Below, one piece after another: positions 22,099 through 33,147 of a DNA stretch of 64,000 bases. The first letter of the stretch is position 1. Every line of letters begins with the position of its first letter. The position numbers were made by a program, and so were the translations under genes. Under the pieces are notes generated by a model that searched no databases, was not told the origin of the DNA, and saw only the letters and a list, made by a program, of their open reading frames with translations. Source of the stretch: Tulasnella sp. 424 (Eukaryota > Basidiomycota > Agaricomycetes > Cantharellales > Tulasnellaceae); contig WSUB01000035.1 of NCBI GenBank assembly GCA_019633425.1, positions 1 through 64,000 of the forward strand, read 5' to 3'.

Positions 22099-23913
22099 TC
22101 AGGCGCTCCCTTCGACCTCACCAACGCAACTTGCACATTCGGTTCCAGTCCACTCGACGTCCTCCCACCAGATTTTAATGCCTCTCCCCGCTTTCTGCAC
22201 CGCCGTCAAGAATTCTAGATCAGGACCCAACACTTTCGCGACGGGGATCTTTCCACTTCTCAGCCAAATTTCTTGAAATGGCTTGAGAACGGTGACTTCT
22301 GTTCTTCCCTCTCCCTGCTCATCGATATACGAGTGCCTCGCATGCACCATCTCCAAAATCTTGGACCTGCCATCTTCATTGCCTGCGTTTATCTTGATTG
22401 ATTCGAGGTCAGGCATTAGCCATCGGTTGTTTGCGGACTCCAATGGCCGAGAGAGGAGGGAAACAATTTCCCGGTTGACCTGGAGAGTGGCAACCAAACC
22501 CGCCTGGAGATCCAACTTTGTCACTTTGAGATGGGAAGCCAACCAAATGAACCAGTCCCTGCCGACTTCGAATTCATGGACTTTTAAGCTGCCAGGCAGC
22601 GTTCGCAAGTGTCCGCCCAGGTTATGGAAAACCCAGTCCAGGGTTTCTTGCAAATGCCCGAGCTGGGGCCCGCGACGTCCCCCGAGCCCAATCATGAGTC
22701 TCCCAATGCAAAACGTCCAATATCTCCCGTTATAGGAGAGCACCTCAATGCGTTCCGCTGTCTTGACTAGATCCTTGAAGGACGGGATGAGATGAGATAT
22801 CTTGGTGGTGAAGAGATCTGATGCTGGGCTTTGGTCAGGCTGGTCCATCGTGCAGTCCACAGAAACCTTTCGAAGTTTCGGGGCTCGAATGACGGAGAGG
22901 ATAAAATGGGTGATAGATATAGGCAGGCCGCGGAGATTGAGGGAACGTAGATGCGAGAGCTAGATAGCGGGGTAGTCTAAGATGTGGCTAGGGAGTGCGA
23001 AGCCCGCGTTCCTCAAGCAGGTTAGATGGATCAGATCGCACTGTTTAAGCCCGGGAGACCCCCTAAGGACCCTCAAAACTTCTTCTGTCGATACTATGGG
23101 CGCTCCCTGCAATTCCAGTGATCGGAGCCTAGAGAGGCGAAGAGGGGCGATCGCGAGGGGAATGGACTCCACGTGCAAGTCCTTCAACGCGACTGAAGCT
23201 GGTTCCCCTCCAAACAAGGTAACAACGTTTTCTACCAACTCATGACCCCATGGCGCTCTTAAGTTGAGCGTTTTGAGCTTGGGCGTGTTGGCTTGTTTCA
23301 GAGAGGCTAGGACGGGATTCCACTTGGTGGCGCCCACATCGAGAGACTTCCACTGTGCAATCCGACCTCCAATCTCAGCGAAAAGGTCTCCGCGTCTGTC
23401 TTTGCGACCTGTTCCAAATACTTGATCTCCGGTGGGACATCCTTGGCCATCGCTACTGCCTTCCGAAGACACGGTAATGGTCCCTGCCGGAGATGCGGTA
23501 CCAAAGACTAGGGGTACCTTCCACGAGGTCTCGCCAGAGCTTGCAGACCAGACTCAATGCTACGAGGTTTCGAGCTGGTGTATCCTGGCCAGTGTAAAGT
23601 TCGAAGATTACCAAGAGGAGCTCGTTTGGAAGGAAGTCGATTGGTGCAACTTCCGTCCCAGTCGCGCTCCGCCCTTCAGATCCTCGACTTTCTCGGGGAC
23701 CTTCGTGAGCGAAAGTGCACTCGGGGGCAGGCAGAGCGAGGGAGTCACTGTGAAAAGTAAAAAAAAAAACAAGAGTAGAGTAAGATTGGCAGTTCAAACT
23801 CAGAAAACCTCTTCGTGAAGAGGGGTTCATACGGTATGTTAACAGACGTACTCCATGTTACGGCTTGGGCCATTTGCCGAACGGTTTTCAGGGTGGTTGT
23901 GGACTTCTTCCAT
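22099..23913 (-). pseudogene. F-box protein paralogue 2, degenerate
   Basis: Exon 1 (start 23913, MEEVHNHPENRSANGPS) and the F-box (IDFLPNELLLVIFELY) are well kept. Then the frame shifts near 23480 (after WYRISGRDH) and again near 23390 (after TDAETF). An in-frame TAG near 22962 stands where paralogue 4 has CAG (Gln) in YPIIQLSRLRSL. The C-terminal part is open from 22860 to 22099 and ends in the family tail WTGTECASCVGEVEGSA. Three independent lesions make it a pseudogene, though a recent one. Confidence 0.85.
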
Positions 23914-24039
23914 AGTTTGACAACAGTTGGATATTCACTGCAGCAAGGTAGAGGCGTCTCGAAGCGATCGCGGGATGTGGTTGGCTGTATTACGTTGGAG
24001 TCAGGGTCTCAGGCCGGATCTATGACCTAAATGTCCCGG

Positions 24040-24262
24040 TCTAGCTAGGGTCTTGCGTCGCCCATCTATCATCAGTCGGAATCCTTTGTTGAATCTCGAC
24101 ACAAAGCGGATGCGGAACGGCAAGTAAGCGACTCGGCACGAACAAAACGGGAAAGGTTGCCAGGAAACAGTGCCAGCTATCAGTATATATATTGTGCATG
24201 TACTACACCAAGCATCCAGAGTGATAGATCATTTACGACGGCTTTAGCAAGGTCCTCCAGTG
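24040..24262 (-). repeat. Copied 3' end of SPT5 (fragment 1)
   Basis: Matches 28540-28775, the 3' flank and last codons of SPT5. Read on the minus strand, about 24262-24227 gives ALEDLAKAVVN where SPT5 ends PLEDLVKAVAK; the flank shares GCTATCA..TATATTGTGCAT and TTGCTTCGCCCATCAGTCGG-type runs. It lies directly 3' of paralogue 3. Confidence 0.75.
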
Positions 24263-24264
24263 CA

Positions 24265-26123
24265 CTAGACTAATACACATTTACTTCGACTTTGCTGAAC
24301 ATCGTAACCTGCGCCTTCGGTTCCAGTCCACTTGACATCGTCCCACCAGATCTCCGCGTCTCCTCCCGCTTTGTCCAGTGCCGTCAGGAATTCTAGATTA
24401 GGGCCCAACTCACTGCTGACGTCGTTTTTTCCACCTCGCAGCCAGATTTTTTGAAATGGCTTGAGAACGATGCTTTGTGGCCTTCGCTCCCTCTCCTCGC
24501 GGATAAAGGAGTGCCTGGCGTTGACCATCTCCAAAATTTTGGACTTGCCTTCTTCGTTGACAACGTTTGTCTTGATTGATTCGAGGTCGGGTAGTAGCCA
24601 CTGGTTGTTGGCGGACACCAATGGCTGAGAAAGGAGGGAAATAACTTTCCGGGGCTGTGGGTCGGGTTCGGGAGTGGACAATGAACCGGTCCAGAGCTCC
24701 AACTTCGTCACTTTGACCCTGGAAGCCAGCCAAATAAACCAGTCGGAGCTAACGTGGAATTCACGGAAGTTTAAGCTGACAGGCAGGGTCTCCAAGTGTC
24801 CGCCGAGGTTAGCGAAAACCCAGTCAAGCGTTTCCTGCATATGGTTGATCCAAAGGCGGCGTTCCCCGAGCCCAATAATCAACCTCCCGATCCAAATTGT
24901 CCAATCTACTTCGGAAAATGAGGTGATCTCAACGTATTCTGCTTTGCTGGTTAACGCCTTTAAGGTCGGAATGAGATGCGATATCTTGGCGGTGAAGAGT
25001 TCGGATGTCGGGCTTTGGTCATCCTGGTCTATCCTGCATTCCACGGAAAACCATCCAAGGTTTGGGGCTCGAATGACTGAGAGGATAAGATGGATGAAAG
25101 ATACAGGCAGGCCATGAAGAACGAGGTAGTGCAGATGCAAGAGCTGAATAATGGGGTAGCCGGCGCGACTTTGGGAGCAACTATGGCGGAGTTCCTGCTG
25201 TTGGCTCGGGAGTGCGACCTCTGTCAGGCAGGTCAGTTGGGACAGAGCGCAACGCTCAAGCGCGGGAGAGTCCATAAGAACTCTTAGAACTTCCGATTCC
25301 GATATTACGGGCATTTTCTTCAGTTCCAAGGATCGGAGTCCAGAGAGACGAAGAGGGGCAATGGCAACGGGAATGAAGTCCGCCCGGAAATCCTTCAATG
25401 CGGGTGAAGCGGGTTCCCCTCCGAACAAGGTAACAACACCTCTATCCCAATCCTGATCCCATGGCACCTTTAGGCTGAGCCTCGTGAGGTTAGGTGCGGT
25501 GACTATTTTCGGAATGGCCGGGGCAGGATCCCAGTTCCTGGCCGTAACCGCGACAGACTCCCACTGGACGACTCGGGCCCCTATTTCGGCGAAAAAGGTC
25601 TCGTTGTTCGTCTTTGCAGCCTTTTCCCAGTACTTGATCTCCAGTGGGATATCCTTCGCCATCGCTAATGCTTTCCGTAGACACGGTAATTCCTCCTTGC
25701 CAGAGGAACGGCTCCAGAGGCCAGGGGTACCCTCCACGATGTCTCGCCAGAGCTTGCACACTAGACCCAATACTATGAGATTCCGCACTGGGGTGTCCAT
25801 GCCAATGTAAAGCCTGAACACTGCCAGGAGGAGCTCATGGGGGAGGAGGTCGAGTGGTGTAACCGTTATAACCGTGTCTTGTCCTCCGCGACTTTCTCGG
25901 TGATCCTCGTCAGTGAGGTCACAGTTGGGGATGGCCAGGGCGAGAGAATCACTATAAAAGATACATTATAAAGTAAAGTAAGATATAGAGGTAGTTCAAG
26001 CTCCGAAAATCTCGCGGTGAATAGGGTTTTTTAAGGTAATTTTATTATAACATATACTCACCCTAGATTATGGCTTGGGTCGTCAGTTGCTAGACGGTGT
26101 TCAAGACGGTCCTGGAAATCCAT
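24265..26123 (-). CDS. F-box/LRR-like protein, paralogue 3
   Basis: Two exons, 26123-26062 and 25951-24265, join to 582 residues with no lesion. The 62-nt first exon (MDFQDRLEHRLATDDPS) is shared with paralogues 2 and 4. The F-box spans about residues 55-100 (LDLLPHELLLAVFRLYIGMD...LVCKLWRDIVEG); such a motif binds Skp1 in SCF ubiquitin ligases. Degenerate leucine-rich repeats follow (FGGEPASPALKDFRADFIPV; LSGLRSLELKKMPVI), presumably for substrate. The tail KAGGDAEIWWDDVKWTGTE is the family signature. F-box families of this kind are widely expanded in Agaricomycetes; the substrate is unknown. Confidence 0.85.
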
Positions 26124-26199
26124 AGTCTGACCACTGTCCAGTAAGTTTGAGGTCTGTTAAAGTGATCGCGGATATGGTGGTCGGCAGGATTACGTGACG

Positions 26200-26480
26200 T
26201 CGAAGCCTGGGTCAGGGTCTTTGTGCCGCATGTAGAACCTGACCGGTTCATTCCAGCAGCCATGGTCTTGCTTCGTCCGTCAAGTCGGAATTCCCCCTGG
26301 CCGGATCTCAACGCAACAGCGGAAGAGGGTACAGAAAGTGAGTGGCTCGGCGCGACCAAATCCCCAACTATCCGTATATTGTGCAGGCAGTACAAGCGAA
26401 AACAGTATGAAACAAGCACCGAGTTGTGGTGAATCATTTTGCGACACTCTTGAAAAGTCCTCCAGTGGAATAAACTTGCA
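26200..26480 (-). repeat. Copied 3' end of SPT5 (fragment 2)
   Basis: Same relation as 24040-24262: 26255-26470 aligns with 28545-28780, including CTTGCTTCGTCCGTCAAGTCGG, GTATATTGTGCA and AAAACAGTATGA. The last codons read PLEDFSRVSQND in place of SPT5's PLEDLVKAVAK. Confidence 0.75.
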
Positions 26481-26488
26481 CTAGACTA

Positions 26489-28304
26489 TTAGGCGTTTCC
26501 TTCGACTTCACCAACGCGACCTGCATCTTCCGCTCCAGTCCACTTGGCGTCCTCCCACCAGATCTCAGCGCCTCTCCCCGCTTTCTGCACCGCCATCAGG
26601 AATTCTAGATTGGGGCCCAACTCTTTGCTGACGTAGTGCCCTTCATGTCCCAACCAGATTTCTTGAAATGGCTTGAGACCGACGGCCCCCGACCTTTGCA
26701 CCCCCTGCTCATCAATCCAGGAGTGCCTGGCATTGACCATCTCCACAATTTCGGACTTGCTATCTTCATCGACTACGTCTATCTTGATAGCTTTGAGTTC
26801 AGGCATCAGCCACTGGTTGTCCGCGGACTCCAATGGCCGCGAGAGGAGGGAAACCATTTCCCGGCGTCGTGGTTGGACGGGGAGATCTAAAGTCCGGAGC
26901 TCCAGCTTTGTCACTTTGAGATAGGAACCGAACCAAATGAACCAGTCCCTGGCAATTCCGAATTCAAAGACTTTTAAGCTGACAGGCAGGGCCCGCAAGT
27001 GTCCGCCCAGGTTACGGAAAACCCAGTCCAATGTTTCTTGTAAATGACTGAGCTGGCGGGGGCGACGTCCGGCGAGCCCAATCATGAGCCTCCCGATGGA
27101 AATCGTCCAATATCTCACGTTATGGGAGAACATCTCAATGCGTTTCGCTGTCTTGACTAGATCCTTAAAGGACGGGATGAGATGGGATATCTTGGTGGTG
27201 AAGAGATCGGATCCCGGGCTTTGGTCAAGCTGGTCTATCGTGCAGTCCACAGAAACCTTTCGAAGTTTCGGAGCTCGAATGACTGAGAGGATAAAATGGG
27301 TGATAGATAAGTGCAGATTGCGGATATCGAGGGAGCGTAGACGCGAGAGCTGAATAATGGGGTAGTCGGTACGACCTTGAAGGACGTGACTCGGGATTGC
27401 TATGTTCGAGTTCCTCAAACTCCTGAGATTATGCAGATCGCACTTTTCGAGCGCAGGAGACTCCCCAAGAAGTCTAAGAACTTCCTCCGTCGATACTATG
27501 GGTCTTCCCTTTAATACCAACGATCGGATCCCAGAGAGGCGAAGAGGGGCAATCGCGAGGGGAATATACTCCACGTGCAAGTCCTTTAATTCGGCTGGAG
27601 CAGGTTCCCCCCCGAACAAGGTAATAACGCTTTCTTTCCAGCCTTGATTCCATGGTACCGCCAAGCGTAGTGTTCTGAGGTTGGGTGTGTTGGCTTGTTT
27701 CAGAGTGGCTAGGACGGGATCCCAATCACTGGTGCTAATATCGAGAGACTTGCACTGGGCGATCTGACCTCCTATATGAGCGAGAAAGGTTTCCGTGTCG
27801 GTCTTTGCGACGCCTTTAAAGTATTTGATCTCGAGTGGGACATCTCTGGCCATCGTTAAGGCCTTCCGAAGACCCGGTAATCCGTCCCTACCGGAGATAC
27901 GGCACCAAAGGCTGGCGGTACCTTCCGCGACGTTTTGCCAGCGCTTGCACACCAAACTCAACACTACGAGGTCTCGAGCTGGTATGTTCGGGCTAATGTA
28001 AAGTTTGAACACCACCAGTAGGAGCTCGTTGGGAAGGAGGTCGATTGGTGCAACCTTTCCGGGCGCGTTTTGCCCTCCGGATCCTTCACTTGCTCGTGGA
28101 CCCTCACAGGCGAGGGTGCAACCGGAGACGGGCTGGGTGAGGGAACCGCTGTGAAAGCAAAATTCAACAGAAGTAAGATGGGTAGTTCAAGCTCCGGAAA
28201 CGTCGGCGCAAACAGGAGAGCCCCTCCATGCATTATACGTACTTCATTTTATAGCTCGGATCGTTTGCCGAATGGCGTGCAGGATGATCGCTGAATTCTT
28301 CCAT
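26489..28304 (-). CDS. F-box/LRR-like protein, paralogue 4
   Basis: Exons 28304-28243 and 28148-26489; 573 residues, no lesion. The first exon reads MEEFSDHPARHSANDPSYKM and is cut at AA|GTACGT, the same donor position as its paralogues. F-box at IDLLPNELLLVVFKLYISPN...LVCKRWQNVAEG, then LRR-like repeats (LSGIRSLVLKGRPIV; LSRLRSLDIRNLHLSI) and the tail KAGRGAEIWWEDAKWTGAED. It is the copy nearest SPT5 and may be closest to the founder of the array. Substrate unknown. Confidence 0.85.
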
Positions 28305-28737
28305 TGTCTGACCACAGTTGATTTGTCTTTCGCTACACCGAGGAAGAGAGGTGTTTGGAGTGGTCGCGGATGTAGTCATTGGCAGGGGCCGGTAAACGTC
28401 TAAGACCGTGGTCCTCCGTTCTAATGCCGAGGGATCCAAGCGTCCCAGAGCGTCCCCCGCCACTTTTGGACACTTTTCATTGGCTCGGTCACGCGGGGTG
28501 ACGCTTTAGCAGGAGGTGCACAGACTTATGCAAGTTATTGTAGCCCAGCGTACGTCTTGCTTCGCCCATCAGTCGGAATCCTCCGTTGAACCCCGACGTA
28601 AAAGCGGGGGCGGGAACAGGAGTCAGCGATTAGGTGCGAACAAACCGGAAAAATTTGCGAGGAACTCCCAGCTATCAATATATTGTGCATATGGTACACC
28701 AGAAAACAGTATGAGACAAGCATCGAGTAGTGGTAGA
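28305..28737. other. Intergenic: SPT5 3' flank and F-box paralogue 4 promoter
   Basis: Source of the two copied fragments at 24040 and 26200. No gene. Confidence 0.6.
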
Positions 28738-31700
28738 TTATTTTGCGACGGCCTTGACAAGGTCCTCCAGTGGAATAGCTCCATCTCTCGCGGTAAGACC
28801 GGGTCGAACATCCACCTCCTGGAACCACGCCATCTCCGCAGACATCTGGGTCACTTTGACGAACGAGTGGCGCATATCGCTGTTCATGTTGACAACCATT
28901 GCAGTCTCCCCCACTTTTGGTCGTACGGCGTGGAGGTAGTTGAGGGGAACCTCCCGCTGAAGTCCGCTATTGGTACTTGAATCGGGGAACCGTACGTTGG
29001 CAGTGTTTTCCAAGCCCGCCGAGTTCAACGAATAATCTTGGACGGATATAACCATGACTTGTTCTCCGTCGAAGTCCCCGTTTATCCAATGCTTGCCATT
29101 CGCATCGGGGCCAATTGTCACCCAAATATCGGAGCAACCAAACAGCCAATGATCGTCACCTGAAAAACCGAAGGCTAAATTAGGAACAAGGCCATCGAGA
29201 TATCGAGATGGTGGGCTGTGAAACTTACGATGAGGAACGGGGTCATGCCATGATGATCCCGGTCCCGGTGTCGGAGCCGTAATACCCGGCGTTGGCGCAC
29301 TGAGACCAGGAGTACGAGCATAGCTTGGTCCAGGTGTTGCATGGAAACCAGGAGTTGGAGCCGAAGAAATACCAGGAGTGGGCGCAGAATAAGGCGTTGG
29401 GGCTCCCCAGCCTCCAGGAGTTGGCGCGGTGTTTGCAGCCTGTCGAGTTGGCGATTAGCGAATACACACGAGTTTCCCCGTAACCCAATATCTCACCCAG
29501 GTATCCTCATCCCTTGCAAAGACGCCGGGCGTAGGAGCATTCATCGCGCCAGGAGTTGGTGCCGATATGGGCTGCATAGTGAAATTCCCAGTCAGTATCG
29601 TCCCGCTCCCGTTCCAGGCCTCTTCCCAAACTCACATAGTCATCTGTCGCCCAAGGGTCGTGAGCATCACTCGCACTTGCACCCGCACCGGCAGGCGTCC
29701 TCCCAACTGGCGCTCTGGGATCTCTGTGCGGATTGGGAGTCATGCCACCGTTAGGTCTCCATACAGACCCAGAACCTGGCGTCCTGCCACCATCATTGAA
29801 CCTTCCGGGCGTTCGTCCACCATCACCACCACCACCACCATTATACGGATTGGGTGTCCGACCATAGGGGTTAGGCGTTCGAGCGTTAGCGGACCAAGCA
29901 TTGCTGCCAGGTGTGCGTCCACCGTCGTTCGGGAAGCCAGGTGTCCGACCACCCTCCACGTACGGGTTCGGCGTCCGGCCGGGCACGTTTGGTCGACCAG
30001 GAGTTGTTCCACCTCCTCCTGAGTAAGGGTTTGGTGTCGCTCGAGAGTAGCTGTTGGGCGTTGAAGGGGGACCCATATGGCCCATATTGCCTTTGCCTGC
30101 AGGCATGTTGAAGGCTGCAGATTGCTCTAGTGGATACACCTTCCCGTCGGCACTAGAAGTCGAGAAGATATCAGCGACGGTAGAGGAAACAAAGTTAACC
30201 AAGCGAGCTTACCCTTTGCGCTTCAGCTTTGACTTTTCGGTTGTAATAACCTTGTTCTGCGTATGTAGTTCCACTCGTGCAAAGTTCCCGTTCGTGTCCT
30301 TGATCCTTCCAAGATACCCCTTAAATTGGCCTTGAACGACAACGATCTGAACTCCGACGAGGGGATCTCTTGGTCCCTTTGTTGTCATTCCAGAACCAAC
30401 CATGCCTCCGGCCATAGCCGGGTTCAATTTGGTCAGATCCGGACCACCTGAGCGCCCTTTTGGTGCAACCGATGCAAGACTTCGCGCACGAGTGACGAAC
30501 ACACCACCATTTTCAACGATCTCGCGGTTGTGGAGGAATGCGTAGAAGGTTTGATGAATATGGACAACGCTTCCTTTACGGCCCTACACCCCCCCTTGAG
30601 TCTCAGTCACGGGTTTCACGGAGGGAGCGGAAAAAGAATATACCTCGCCATCCACCTCCTTCATGTTGTCACCGATTCGAATCTCGTATCCCTGAGAGTC
30701 CGTAGCAATAGCCCGCCGAGAGTCCTTCCGCATGGTGATTTGGTGGGGGTGGACGAGTCGCGTTTGCCCATTCTGATCCAGTACTCGGAAAGAGTCGCGC
30801 TCGGTCTTATAAATGACACCAACTGTCTGTTGACTGAAAGCCGGGATAAATGGAATAAATAAATAAGTGAAATTTATGCCGGTTTCTGACACTCACTCTA
30901 ATTGCACAAGGTCATGCAACTCGTAATTGCCGACGATGTTGGTGCCAGCTCCGACTTCAGCGGCTTCACGGACGTCCTTAGCGAACACAGTCACCTGCGG
31001 GAAATACAGTCAGTCACGTTTACTTCGAGCCAGGCTCTTTCGTTTCCCGAACCTCTTGCATAGACATGTCCGAGAGGAACGTCACAGTGTCGTTCAAGAC
31101 CGATACGACCAAACCAGTTTCGTCGGCGTTGGTACCCGTCATAACCTTGATGTGGTCTCCAGCCTTGAACTTCTTCCGGACGCTAGCGGCGGGGACTTCG
31201 ATCTTCTGACCTTCGATATCCACGTCCTTGGCACGAATGACGACAACCTCCCCGTTGATGCTTTCTACGGTGCCGTTCAACCCCGTCTGCTCTCCTTCAA
31301 AGACTTCGACGTGATCTCCCGGTTGCAAGACAGCAGTGGCGGCTTTGCGAGCATCGGCAGCAATAATAGAAAGGTCCACTTGGTTGTTCCGCACGCCATC
31401 CATATCTCCATTGTCCCCTGCCGTAAATCGAGCAATTTCGTCGAGGGTAGGGTTGACGTTCTCCGTGATGAGACCAATGATTTTGACGTCCTTTTCGATG
31501 AAGCCATTGTTGTACGTGTCTCCCATGAAGACGAACTTCCTTGAAGAGCCGGGTTTCATCGTGACCTTGTTCTTGTAGACCTTGCTGACTTCTTCGGCGT
31601 TGAAGAACCGCTGAGGTGGTCGGTAACCAGGAGCACCGCCGGCGTTGTTCGCACCAACTTTCTTCCTCTTCTTGTCAGTATTGAGGTAGTTCTCCTCCCG

Positions 31701-32967
31701 CGGGGTTAAGTCGATACGAGGAATGAACTTCAACCCCGCTTCCTCTCCGTTGTCCGTAACGTCCAACACCTGGGCCAAATCACCAGCGTACTTGCCGCGC
31801 TTGATGCGAACCCAGCTTCCAGGGGTAATGGTAGTTTCGATTTTTTTGATCCGGAGGAGGCTGGCCATTTCGTCGATGGGGACCAATACGATGCCTCGAC
31901 TCGGGAAGACACCCACGAGCCCGTCGATGGCTTGCTTGACATGATGCTGGGACCGAGCTTCGACGTAGATCATGCCAGGCAAGGAATCCCGTTCGAACGC
32001 GGAGTAAATTTCGAGGGGCCGGTTGGTGAATTGTAGATCAATAGATTTGCGCAAAAGCTGGAAGACCAGTTCTCGTTCTTTTCCGGGCTGAAATCATCGA
32101 ATATTAGTTTGCGCGAGGCTAAAACAAAAAGCGCGGGAGGCCTTAAAAGGGGGGGGGGAACGTACCCGAACACGAATTTGCCATAAAGAAGGGTCGTGGA
32201 CGCCAGGCATGAGGAACTGCTGGGGCAAGTCAGAGGTGTCTCCCGTGTACTTCCGCGCAGTACGCCTGTAGCGCTCCGTCACGTCTTGAGCAATCTTGGA
32301 CAAGTCCTGGTCCTCATCTTCTTGCTGGCGTCTGGCGAAGCGATGGTGGCCAGCCGTAACGATATTGTCGTCAAGTTCGGCATCGTCGCCGGCAAAGAAA
32401 CCCCGATCTGCACACGTGGAAGTATCCCAAACGCTGATGAGTCAATCATGTCGGGTGGTTGACGCTGAGAGCACGGGCGGGCATCATCGTACCTTCCGGT
32501 CCAAGTCCTTCCTCTTCGTCGTCCAGGTCCTCGTCTTCATCATCGACGACGGCTTCAGTATCAATGAAGCGACTGATAGCACTGCGTTTCTTGCTCCTCT
32601 GTAACGTAGCGGTCGTTTCTTCAGCACGCTGAAGTATGGACCACAGGCGAAGCAAGGCTCGCCACTCACTCGTTTCTTCTTCTTCGGTCTTTCCATCTCT
32701 TCGTCCTCATCTTCGTCTTCGTCGTCTTCATCTTCATCATCGTCCTCATCATCCTCTTCGTCGTCTTCTGGATCTTCGTCCTATTGTGCAACGTAGCATG
32801 AGAACCGACACCCATCAGCTCGATTGTTGTGACGATTCCGATGAAGTCCTCACCACATCCATGGCTGCTGACCTTGAGGGCTTTGATGGCCCTGCTGATG
32901 GTGCTACGTCAAAATCTTCGTCGTCGTCGTCGTAGTTATCGACTCTGTTGCTCATTAGGGTGGCCAT
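28738..32967 (-). CDS. SPT5: Transcription elongation factor SPT5
   Basis: Twelve exons: 32967-32854, 32780-32670, 32598-32493, 32407-32166, 32087-31053, 30994-30897, 30833-30644, 30583-30213, 30152-29636, 29571-29497, 29439-29229, 29159-28738; 1,163 residues, every junction in frame. Order: acidic N-terminus (DDDDEDFD; runs of Glu/Asp to KKKKR), NGN domain (MIYVEARSQHHVKQAIDGL) that pairs with SPT4, several KOW domains (TPGSWVRIKRGKYAGDLAQV; LQPGDHVEVFEGEQTGLNG; VQIVVVQGQFKGYLGRIKDT), then a C-terminal repeat region rich in TPNPY and GRTPG, and a last conserved domain. With SPT4 it forms DSIF, which clamps RNA polymerase II. Shares a 180-bp divergent promoter with the gene at 33148. Start could be 32955. 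Confidence 0.95.
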
Positions 32968-33147
32968 AGGATGGGAGTGGGGAGTTGGTGTGGTCGCTGG
33001 TGTCCCAAATTCGACTGAGGACGCAACAAACGTTTCAGCGTGACGTGTGTGACATAACATCATCCCGTGACGTGTAACGCTCCCACCTCCACCATCCCCC
33101 GCTCCACTACACTTGGACGTTCCCCTTCCGTTTCGTTTCGGAGAGAC
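32968..33147. promoter_or_regulatory. 180-bp divergent promoter, SPT5 and F-box/LRR gene
   Basis: Both start codons face outward, so 5' UTRs and promoters of both genes must fit here. No clear TATA box seen. Confidence 0.55.
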
